Source: Sparassis latifolia
Taxonomy: Eukaryota; Basidiomycota; Agaricomycetes; Polyporales; Sparassidaceae
Direction: 5' to 3'
NCBI GenBank assembly: GCA_018466975.1
Contig: CM031562.1
Span: 3,968,001-4,032,000 of the forward strand
Length of the DNA stretch: 64,000 nucleotides
Shown here one piece after another: positions 31,940-42,061 of the stretch (the first letter of the stretch is position 1; every line of letters begins with the position of its first letter). Made by a program: the position numbers and the translations under genes. The notes under the pieces were generated by a model. The model searched no databases. It worked only from the letters and a program-made list of their open reading frames with translations, and was not told the DNA's origin.

Positions 31940-32630
31940 AGCTGGTGCCGCGCATGAAGGAATCAATTTGCATTAGATATTTTCCCTGCCTTGTTCTCTG
32001 ATACTTCCATATACCCAAGTGACCAATAGAGTTTGAATTGTGTGGCAATTTCTTATCTGTGCCGTGAGAAATTAGAAATGACTGCTAGGTATGAATGATT
32101 CTATGGAACTGAGAACGCGGAAATGTGGTGATACATCTCAGTACGTTGCACTACTCGGCTACTACACAACATCAGCTACATACTCTAGCAGAGGGCTACA
32201 CTTATTATGAGTTCCTACGGATCACCTGCCCATGCTACGAAGCAGTACAAATTCGAGGGGTGTCTACACAGGTATGCGAACTACAGGAGCTATGTTTTTC
32301 TACAAAATCAAGGGTATTTTTCCTGATGTTGTATCTGCAGAAGTACGTACTCTGTTGAGCTCTCCCGATCCAGATTCCACATGTGAGTCACGTTCAACGC
32401 GGGAGACATCTGGGAAAAGAGCTATGTACTCTGTGAGCGGGTGCTTCTGTCCTGGCATATTCACCTTCGAATGATGGCAGCAGCAAACTCTGAGTAAAAA
32501 TATCCGCAAAGTCACAGATTCCGAGTCTCCGATACTTTCGGAGTTGTTTTACAGTGCACGTGATCGACGGCGTTATGACACGCTGAATCAAGATCTATCA
32601 TCTGAAAGACGCTTGTAACTTGAAGTTGTC
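31940..32630. other. Intergenic, no gene seen
   Basis: About 690 bp between the accessory region and the muskelin gene. AT-rich, with no supported exon or repeat. Confidence 0.5.
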
Positions 32631-35600
32631 ATGGACGTTTCTGACCATCCACCGACCATTACGCTTCCGTTTTCAATTGCTGGCTGCTCTGAACATAGTG
32701 GAAGATATGTGGCCGAGAACATTCTCGTGGACAAGCCTTCGGACCAGGCAAGTAGATGGAGCGGTGCTCATCAATCGCCCAATGTGAAGCAATGGATTCT
32801 CCTCCGCCTGGAAGGCTTGAGCATTCTCAGTTGAGTAGCTCTACGACTGAACGTGGATGCGTTTGACTGATGTTGCATCAGAGAGTATCACATTCGGAAA
32901 GGTGCGCCCGTGCCCACAACGAGCGTGTGAAGTATATAATCTTCGATTCCTTGTCAGTTCCACAAACGTAAGTGGTTTAAATACGTTCTGGATGCACATT
33001 GAGTTCGATGTGGAAAATGCAGCACATCCTTGTAATATGAAGGAATTCAAGGTATATGTCGGGTTGACTGAGGACAGCATGACCGAGGTTAGCGCTTTCC
33101 CAGCCGTTCAGTCGACGTAGCCGTCATACTCATGACACAAATAGGTTCTACATTCGGGTCTCAAGAATGATATCTGCCCAGAGACGTTTGCCGTCCGGCA
33201 TACGAATCGTGCTGGAATATGTTTTCCCACGCGCTTCGTCAAGATCATTCCGCTTTCGTGAGTAAATCCATCCTCCGTGTACTCAACAGGCAACATTTTA
33301 TGCTACTTGGTTAGAGCTCATGGACAAAGCTTTCATACATCCATTTGGTTCGTCTCATTATCGGGTGTCGAAGACGGATCCTTCGTCGAGCAAGCAAGAA
33401 TTAAGCACGACGATGTAAGCTCAACCGCCCCTGGTCTAGTCTATCTTCAGAAGCCATAACATTTTACACAGTACCGAGAAGCTGTAGTGCTGCGCCATGT
33501 CTTGAAACATCTCCGCCAGCGGCGTTTCCTGTCGCCTTTCAACACGATTCTCTCCCGCTCAGGCCTGCAGCTAGAGCATCCACTTCTAACTGCACTTTAC
33601 GATTCGATCGTTCTCAATGGCGACTGGCTACGCGCAGAACACGTTCTGAAGTCTGCCTCTGACGCGGGCCTCTTCACTTCGTACCGTCATGCGTGCCAGC
33701 CCCAAGCACAGTGGACGCGTCTGCATGGCCTCGATGCCGACGGTGACGCACCTTGCAGACGCGGCGGACACGCAATGTGCATGGATCAGCAGAATGGGCT
33801 CATATACCTCTTTGGTGGGTGGGACGGCCAGCGCAGTTTGGATGACTTCTGGGTGTACGATGTCTCGCTGGACACTTGGCGGCTTCTGAGCCTCGCGACC
33901 TCGCGTGAACAGAATGGTCCAGGCCCTCGTGCTTGCCACAAGATGGTGTTTGATGACAAGACGGGCTCAATATACCTCCTGGGACGTTTGGGTGACGGTG
34001 ATGCACACGAGCCTGCAGACGCTCCAAACGCTCCTGCCCATCGGGATGATAGTGGCGGTGAAAGAACTACCTCCCCCACTCCTGTGGCTATAACTGGTGC
34101 GAGGCACTTGAACGATCTGGCACGTCCGGGTTCGAGCGATGGAGCACCCCCTGCCATTCCGTGGTCAGCTTATTGCTCCGAGTTCTATCGATATCACACT
34201 CGCGGTCTGGATGCTGGCAAATGGGACTTGCTCTACATTGACACCGCGGTAATTTCGTGTTTGAATTTTCTCCCACTCGATCGGGCTGACTTAGATTTGT
34301 TTAGTCTTCGGGTGGTCCTCCACTCGTCTTTGACCATCAGATGGTCATGGATAGCCAGGACCAAATGATTTACATTTCTGGTGGTCGCATTGTAGATGGC
34401 GATTGGGAATCATGTAAGTATGCGTCGCTGTATAGCTACAACGTGCGTACAGGCGTGTGGGAGACACTACAGTAAGTATCAATTTTCTCCTTGAATACTC
34501 GCTCTCATGCATGGATTCGATTATCTGCAGAGCGTCTGACTCGCTATGTTCTCATCCCTGTATTCCCTCGCGATTCGGTAAGTTTTTGAAAGATATATAC
34601 ATTGAAGATCATAATTCCCACTGCGCCCAGGTCATTCAATGGTCCTTGAACCGAAGTCTCATACCCTCTTCATTTTCGCCGGTCAGCGCGATGACAAATA
34701 CCTTTCCGACATGTACGCGTACCACATACCCTCTGGTACCGTCCATGAACTGTTCTCGAACTTCTCCGTTGCTGGCGGGCCAGATCCATGCTTTACTCAG
34801 AGAGCAGTCATTGATCCAGAGTTACATGAAATCTACGTGTGAGCGATATCCTTCTATGTCATTGGCCCTTGCAAGACCAATTAATCCACCTTTTTCTTTA
34901 AGGTTCTCTGGTCTGAGCCGTCGCCAAGGGTCACTTACAGTGCTCGACTCTGAGTGTCCGAACTGGATATATCGCTACGAGCGCCCCGATCGTCCAGGTA
35001 AATGGTCTAAAATTCTACCTGCTGGTCGACCTGAGGGCTCGGACGCTCACTTCGGTGACGTGGAGAACGAGCATCCGCTGCCCCGGTACGCACATCAAGT
35101 GGTGTATGACTTCGGTACCAAGACGGTCTACATGCATGGTGGAAATGCAGGGCTGGATGAGGTGACCGGGGCTACGTCTATGGGAGGATCTATGGAAGAT
35201 TCCCGCAACCGAGAGGGAGGTGGTAGCACGCATGATACCGAAGGAACGCGAGAGAATCGTCTGGATGATTTCTGGAATATGCAGCTGAAGCGGTGAGTTC
35301 TGCGAGGCAATAATGACCTTCCTGAAGGCTGATGACGTTTCTTTCCCCAAAGGCCTGCTCCCGAAAGCATCGTTCGAAAGGCCACTTATGCTGTCCGACA
35401 ACAGCAGTAAGCAGATATTACGTGCTTTCCCCTGCGGTCTGTGGATGACGAACGTGATGTAGGTTCCGCGAAATGTGCGAGGACGCTCCACCTGTCAAGG
35501 CGCTCACGTTCCTGCAGACAGAGGTATCCTCAGTCGTCAATCATGCTGATGTGGAGGAAGCACATCAGTTCCAATCCTTACTTTCACACCTGTTGACGGC

Positions 35601-36012
35601 GCCACCGCGTCGTGTGGACACTACCATTACCTCAGGGCCTGCTGAGAGTCGGCGCGATAGTGAGCCTGTCAGGAAGCGGTCACGACCAGATACCTCAGTC
35701 GACTCCGCCGTCATACCGTCAATTACACTGGCAGAAGGAGACCAGCCGATGGAAGATGCGACGGTGGAGTCTACCTCTACTTCGGGTGAAGCGGGTATCA
35801 CGATCTCCCAGCCTGTTGTGAGACTGGAGGTGGATCCCGGGGAAAGGGCTGGATCAGGCCGATCTCCACCCTCGCCAGCACGCTTCAAACAGCGGACCGA
35901 TGTCTTCGAGACATTGCTGCGCTATGTTAACGAGGACGCCAAGCAGCCAGAGAAAGGCCTGCTAGAGCTGATCAATACAGACGGTCTAGATTTGGTGTCA
36001 AGTGAAGTATGA
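32631..36012 (+). CDS. Muskelin homologue (kelch-repeat protein)
   Basis: Thirteen exons close to 899 residues: 32631-32829, 32882-32901, 32958-32967, 33023-33087, 33145-33257, 33315-33414, 33472-34248, 34305-34471, 34531-34577, 34631-34838, 34903-35292, 35353-35406 and 35463-36012. The discoidin-like N-terminus reads SGRYVAENILVDKPSDQASR, then SITFGKFHKPHPCNMKEFKV, then SIWFVSLSGVED. A helical LisH/CTLH-like region follows, then kelch blades (HAMCMDQQNGLIYLFGGWDG and others). The C-terminal 180 residues contain a disordered part. Exon 3 is only 10 nt and is needed to give the conserved GKFHKPHPC. In animals muskelin (MKLN1) belongs to the CTLH ubiquitin-ligase complex; a similar role here is inferred. 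Confidence 0.92.
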
Positions 36013-36130
36013 TGGAATGGACAAGCCCTGGACTCATATCATGGAATCGCTGTAGCTCGATACAATGGACTTGGAATACATCATGTATAGTAGCAAGTAT
36101 ATATCTGGCTTCGTGTTGCGCAGTCCGCAA

Positions 36131-36757
36131 TTATTCGTCGAGATTGATGGCCCGGCCGAATTTCGCGTAGAGGGTCACTTTCAGCTCCTTCATTGACTTC
36201 TCGCATTCCGATGCTCGCTCGGTAAGCTTTGATAGCTCGCTATCAACTGCCTCCTGGTCCCGTTCAAGACGCTTCACAGCTCGGCCGTGCGGTAGGTGGA
36301 TGAAAGCCTCTCCTACTTTATACCTGGAGGTCACGGCATGCTCAGTACCCGTACATCGCGTCAAATACGTCAAAATCGGCTCACATTACCAGTTCATCTT
36401 CGTCAGCGAGCTCGAACTCCATAGACAGGTCATCAAAGGCTTCTTTTTCTTGCTGTGCAACGGCATACGTTCAATGATTCGCCACATACCTGCATCTAGG
36501 AAACAAATTGACCTTCAGTGCTTCCACCTTCTCTTGAATGCTCCGCAGCCGGTTATTCAATTTAGAGAAGCTGTTAATGCGCTGCTGGTCCTCTGAGTAG
36601 CACAATCATAAACTACCGCTGTATGTTGAGAGTGAAATTTACTCGCCCCATGTCACCTCAGCAGCATCGTCATGTTCGTCGTCCTGTGATAGCTAGAGCA
36701 CCTGCGATCTGAGCGCTATTGTCAAACTTAAATATGACTCGAACATACCATACGCAT
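36131..36757 (-). CDS. GIM3: Prefoldin subunit 4
   Basis: Five exons close to 131 residues: 36749-36757 (9 nt, MRM), 36647-36692, 36513-36592, 36385-36452 and 36131-36323. It shows the beta-prefoldin plan: a coiled coil from WEDQQRINSFSKLNNRLRSI, the central YKVGEAFIHLP hairpin, and a second coiled coil ending LYAKFGRAINLDE. Prefoldin is a six-subunit chaperone that passes unfolded actin and tubulin to the CCT chaperonin. The conserved EVTWEDQQRI is obtained only if intron 2 (36593-36646) starts with GC rather than GT. The third donor, GTCAAT, is also weak; reading on would add eight odd residues. Confidence 0.9.
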
Positions 36758-37021
36758 GGTGAGCAACACAGGCGGTCAAACGCAATTAACGATATGGACC
36801 TCCGAGTGTAGGACCGAGGAGTTCGGGGCGAAGTGCAGGCACCAGGAGCGCCGTATTGCGGAACAGAAATATAAGCACGTGACTCAGACGCGTCGCGCGG
36901 CTCAAGGCGCGGCTCTCAATCTACTCGCAAGACAACATACTATGGCATATCTCGGCAGCTCCTTCCCAGAATTTCAATCGACTACTTTTTCGACCGCATC
37001 CTTCTCCCGTCGCAGACAGGG

Positions 37022-37916
37022 GTGTCTGTGAAGGCATTCAAGGAGAATTTGGAGCAGGAGGGGGCCATCGTCGACGGACGCTTCGCTCCTTTTGAAACAG
37101 ATTCTGTCGCGTCCTCCACTGCCGAGATCACCACTTCGAGCTTTCAAGGTCTCAAAAACTTTATCAACGACGTGATTCGAGCTGCCTCTGCCCACAATTT
37201 TGTATCTCGATAACCAGTGTCCTTCCTCTTACTCGTCGCGGACCAATGTTACACGTCCTGATGGATACCTCGAGCCATCTGATGAAGTCGACTTGGGATA
37301 ACATTACGCTGTCAGCTGAGTTCAAGACGGCTAACAGAGACAACGATGTAGATGATGTATGTATCTGTTCACTCGTCGATTTCCATCTGACTGTGCATTA
37401 GAACGTCGGCGGGGTGTCGTGGAGTATGCGCCATGTTATGCGCAGCGATCCGTGTCGTAGATTCGCATTTGGCACGATGGTTGAGGATACAGACACTGGA
37501 GCCTCGTTCTGCAGTCGACAACTTGTCCTCGCCTGAGCCCTTCAACTTCGTCACTGAGAGTGTTTCAATCATGATTTCCGGTACCACTGTCTCACATCAG
37601 CATAGCATACGGATAGACTCATCCACCTTATTCTGTCAATTGTATACTCTAGTCGGGATGCACTTTGGGCTGGGATCCCACAGTGACGTGTTTAGTACAT
37701 GGTGACAACACAAGTTACGATATCACTGACCGTGCCAAGAATGGCAAGGTTGTGGTCTTTCGGATATCCGACATACTCTCTGACTCTGGGGCACTTCGAT
37801 TGCAAGGCCGGGGTACTTGTGTGTACAGAGCCCACCGGCTGGACGAAGACGGGAGCGAAGTAGGAAGTGATATTGTGGTGAAGGACGTCTGGGCGGATAA
37901 TGACCGCCAGGATTGA
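37022..37916 (+). pseudogene. FunK1-type protein kinase, truncated and frameshifted
   Basis: The N-terminal half of a fungal FunK1 kinase is recognisable: ENLEQEGAIVDGRFAPFETD, WSMRHVMRSDPCRRFAFGT, EPFNFVTES and RGTCVYRAHRLDEDGSEVGS followed by KDVW. The frame changes between SFCSRQLVLA and EPFNFV (around 37520), stops fall in between, and the reading ends at 37916 just after the KDVWADNDR motif. The kinase catalytic loop and C-lobe are absent. FunK1 genes are highly expanded in Agaricomycetes, so relics are expected. It fills the gap between prefoldin and the lyase gene. Confidence 0.7.
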
Positions 37917-38205
37917 CATGAAAATCGAAAGACCGCCATGCGATGGCAGGTCTTGCTTGAGACGCCCGATGGCTGTGGTGTTCCAAGTCGCAACATGGTG
38001 GAAATTACTCTCCTGTTGGCCTATATCATATATGTCAGCCATATGAGTGCATCAAAATATACACCCATTTCTTGCAAGGGAAAAAGCAACCACATTTTGT
38101 CGACCTCTAGCAATAAGTGTTACGACGGTATGTAGCCTGTAGGATAAGGGTCATAACTGGGATCAAGATGTCGACCTTTAGATGGCTCCTAGCGTCCTGA
38201 CGTCC

Positions 38206-38585
38206 GTTGGTACCTATGACAGGGAGACGTGCACCAGTGGAAGGTATGTGGTGTACCCATCAGTCGTGCGATCACCGCTAACCCCCTTGCGGCAACAAGG
38301 CTATCACGCGTGTCATGCAGGAGTTTCTTCACGGCAGTAACGTCGGTCTGAGTGTCGCCCGCGACACCGTGGAGGGCGTCAAGAAGGAATTTCCCTGGAT
38401 CTCGTACAGTCACTTGTGGACACTTGGCAGTGTAGCCGCCATCCGGGAGATGGAGATGGGTGGTTCTAGGATTTCTCGGACAATGAAGACCTGGCCGCAA
38501 AAGATGGTCTTGCGGCAGATGGACAGTGTGAGTTCTAACGGTCGCCTTCACCTGGGCTCTGAGCACCTCTGAAATGTGAGTGCAT
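38206..38585 (+). pseudogene. Duplicated fragment of the cytochrome c peroxidase gene
   Basis: This stretch matches, on the opposite strand, about 52030-52390 of the peroxidase gene. It carries GTYDRETCTSGR, an intron that starts GTATGT like the parent, [14 protein letters not shown] (here FLHGSNVGLSVARD) and WISYSHLWTLGSVAA. It ends at the next donor (AATGTGAGT). Because the intron is retained, it arose by DNA duplication rather than from mRNA. Substitutions, small indels and loss of both flanking parts make it non-functional. Confidence 0.8.
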
Positions 38586-39106
38586 GGACCATCGAGGAGT
38601 AAGAACGTACCACTGATATGTTGCCATCTATCGTGGTCTTTCTACGCTGGATCCCCAGGAAGCTGGTGATCAGCATTCCGGAGAGCTGATCGTATCCGGC
38701 GCGGGACGTCGGGTCGTGTTCTCCGCACGCAGCGGCTTGTCGGATATTTAGGAGCAAAGAATGCACTCCGAGAACAGCCCGTTCGCAATACAGAACGCAA
38801 ATTGAGCAAACCCACAGTCTGTGAGGTTCCCAGCCGTCAGCCTTTTGTGTATGCACCGATGCGCAACCAGTGATACTTCACAACCTGAGAGACGAGAAAT
38901 ACAACGACAGCGCCGCGTCGCGAAACCGAGACGCTTCGTACAACTTTGACGCGTCCACATTATTGTGCCATAGCGCCATGTCACGTCAGGTCACAGGTAC
39001 CTGTACTGTGAACGCGTACTCGGAGTCCGAGTATGTGTTCCGAGTACAGACCTCTCAGCTGCGTGCTGTCGATGGGACGTTCTCGTGTCCGAACATCACT
39101 GAGACG
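38586..39106. other. Degenerate intergenic stretch
   Basis: Short ORFs on both strands without recognisable protein character. No repeat or gene is supported. Confidence 0.4.
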
Positions 39107-39472
39107 TCATAACCATCCATGTTTCCGAGAGCCATGTACACGACGTGCCAAAATGAGAATGGTTGTCTGAAGGCTTGTGGAAATGTAGTAAGAATATTCA
39201 CCATGCGAGATACAGTGATATAACTCACTGGCCAAGATCGCGAAGAAAACAGCGAAGAAGAGCCAATCTACAACCTGGCATGTGCTACAGAACGGCTGCC
39301 TACATGTAACTGGGCGAAGAGTCGACTTCGGGCAGGTCGGCCGCCCACTTTCTCCATTTATCGGAACCGTCAGCGCTGCAGCTCCCACAATGTTGCTGGG
39401 GACCACAAACATGAAACGATGATCAGGGGTTGTACGTGGAACATTTATGGGCACAGTACTTGAAGTGTTCAT
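39107..39472 (-). CDS. Possible small membrane protein
   Basis: An ORF of 121 residues starts MNTSSTVPINVPRTTPDHRF and holds one hydrophobic segment (VVDWLFFAVFFAILA) after a Cys-containing stretch (CRQPFCSTC). A GTGAGT donor just after the hydrophobic segment suggests the true 3' part is spliced differently. No family is recognised, so this could be a chance ORF. Confidence 0.25.
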   Translation of the reverse strand: MNTSSTVPINVPRTTPDHRFMFVVPSNIVGAAALTVPINGESGRPTCPKSTLRPVTCRQPFCSTCQVVDWLFFAVFFAILASELYHCISHGEYSYYISTSLQTTILILARRVHGSRKHGWL

Positions 39473-39779
39473 TCTACACCCCCAACCTATTCAATCATTG
39501 AGGCTGTTCGGCTTTATTTAGACCGGACGTCCGCGCCCATGACCGACGGGCACCAGTCGGCCATGACAAGCTCTTGCGACGGTAGAAAGAGTCTCGCAAC
39601 CGAACACCAAGTCAAGCAGTGTAGCGGGATATGGTAGAGTACGTGCCAAGAGCCTAGCAGTGCGACAGCGCGGGAGTCTGATTGCGCAGTCGCCACGTAA
39701 CGCTCTTCCGCCTGAATAAATTACAGAAGAGTCTTCGTCCTCGGGCAGTCGTGCGCCCTCGATACCCTCTCGGACTACG

Positions 39780-42061
39780 ATGGATCCTCATACTGCGGAC
39801 ACCGTGCGTCAGGCGGTCAACATCGCGCGCAGCAAAGCGCAGGTGTTGTATACCACCGCGAACGACCCAAGCCTGAATCACCTGAAAAACGCGGTCATCG
39901 CATATCTACTTTTGCGATATGTGCTGAAGCTGGAACGTCACCTCTTTGCTCGAGGGCCTATCCAAACCGTGAAAGATGTGCTCTCGTGGGTCTCCTTGGT
40001 GAGCTGGAATCATATAGAATATGGTACATTGATCAACGGGACCGTTACCCTCGCAGCAAGTGATTCTGCTGGTATTGAGATTACCTCCCGGACGCAACAA
40101 GGTAGAGAGAGAACTCGGGCAGGTGAAAGAGACCATTGAGAAGAGCTTGGTCCCTCAAGGTCCTGGCGTTGTAAGACATCTTGCTCTCCCGGCGACAGGC
40201 CAGTCACCAGAATGGATCATCGCTGAGATGACCAAGATGGACGAGGAGGCACACCATGCTGACTGGGCGGCAGGGAAGGTATCTGGGGCTGTCTACCGTG
40301 CGTTTGATTCATTTCTTATATTTTCGCGGCCTAACACATCTTTTTGCAGACGGCGGTCAGGACATCAACCGCGTCATTCTCTCCGCCATTGAGCATTACT
40401 CGTTCTCGAACCCACTCCATCCCGATGTCTTTCCTGCGGTGCGCAAAATGGAGGCGGAGATCGTGTCTATGTGTCTGAACATGTACAACAATCCGAATGG
40501 TGCCGGCGCAACGACCTCTGGCGGAACGGAGTCTATCATTATGGCGGTGAAGACGTATCGTGACTGGGCTCGGGCAACCAAAGGTATTACGGAACCAGAG
40601 ATGTATGTTTGCATCTCATCTCGCGCTATGCGCCTTCCTCACAATATCTGCAGCGTTGTCCCCATCAGCGCACACGCGGCGTTTGACAAGGGCGCAAATT
40701 ACATGGGCATCAAGGTGCATACGATTCCTGTTCACCCGGTGACCCGTAAAGTCCAGATCCACCGCGTCGCTTGGGCAATGTGAGTCTGCACTTCCCGTTT
40801 AGCACGTTTATCTTTTACTCACGTTGCTGTCAGCAATCCTAATACCATCATGGCCAGTAAATTTATTTTGCTCCACGTTCTCTAGTATTGATTTTTATTT
40901 TGGTTCATAGATCGCTGGCTCTGCAATCAACTTCCCCGACGGCTGCCAGGACGACATTGTCGCTCTAGCCAAGCTAGCGAAGAAGCACAAGATCGGTCTG
41001 CACGTCGACTGCTGCCTTGGTGGATTCATAATGCCCTTCTTGGAGGAAGCTGGGTTCCCTGTCGAACCGTTCGACTTCCGCGTCGATGGTGTGACGAGCA
41101 TCAGCTGCGATACCCACAAGGTAGCGTGCAGCCTCCCCTCGTCAGACGCCATGTGCTGAGTTCTGTTTCCGTTGATGATAGTATGGGTTCGCTCCTAAGG
41201 TAGGCCGCGGGTCGACACGCGACAGAAATAACATTTTGATCATTCGTCGTAATAGGGCAATTCCGTGATCATGTACCGCAACGCTGAGCTGCGTCGCCAC
41301 CAGTACTATGTCAACCCAGACTGGGTCGGTGGTGTGTATGCAAGCCCGAGTATAGCTGGATCACGGTAGGCGCCTTCTTGTCTCGCCTTCTCTGGTTTCT
41401 AATTATTTTCATTACCAGCCCGGGTTCACTCATTGCTGGAACATGGGCCGCGCTGCACTACGTGGGCCATTCGTAAGAATTATTGCATCCAGATCCATTC
41501 ACCTGCTGACGCATACACGCGGCACAGCGGTTACGTCCAGTCCTGCCGTGACATCGTGTCCACCGCCAAGGATATTGCATACCGTATCACGACGGAAATC
41601 CCAGAGCTGTACGTGCTTGGCAGTCCGCCTGCATCCGTCGTCGCGTTCTCGTCGACGATTCCGACGCTCAACATCCTCGAGGTTGGCGACAAGATGTCGA
41701 AGAAGGGCTGGCACCTGAATGCATTGAGCAACCCCGCTGCTCTGCATATTGCTTGCACGGTATGTTCACTCTTTATTGTGTCATTCATCGTCTCTGAGGG
41801 CCGCGTGCAGCGTCCGACTGTGGGGCATGTTGATAATTTAATCGACGATCTCAAAGACGCGATCCGTCAAGCTAAAGGATCGCCTTCAGGCAAGGGTACT
41901 ATGGTGACACTCTACGGTGAGCACCTGCAATTTTCTGTCAGACAAGCACACATTCTGACTCGCGTGTATGTGTGCCAGGTTTGGGCACGTCAAGCGCTGT
42001 TGGCCCGGCAATGGTGGGACGGGTCGCGACGCTCTTCATCGACACTCTTTACAAAGCATGA
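39780..42061 (+). CDS. DPL1: Sphingosine-1-phosphate (dihydrosphingosine-phosphate) lyase
   Basis: Twelve exons close to 556 residues: 39780-39998, 40057-40297, 40350-40602, 40654-40779, 40834-40852, 40911-41120, 41182-41199, 41256-41365, 41419-41472, 41528-41759, 41811-41916 and 41979-42061. This PLP enzyme of the ER membrane cleaves phosphorylated long-chain bases into ethanolamine phosphate and a fatty aldehyde, the exit step of sphingolipid breakdown. A hydrophobic N-terminal segment ([12 protein letters not shown]) precedes the group II decarboxylase-like core: [26 protein letters not shown], and the cofactor lysine in SCDTHK-YGFAPKG, which straddles an 18-nt exon. The 19-nt exon ends NPNTIM, after which the donor must be GC (40853-40854) to continue [11 protein letters not shown]. 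Confidence 0.93.

Noticed and set aside
37022..37916. A second complete FunK1 kinase gene
   Set aside because: The frame is broken and the catalytic loop and C-lobe are missing.
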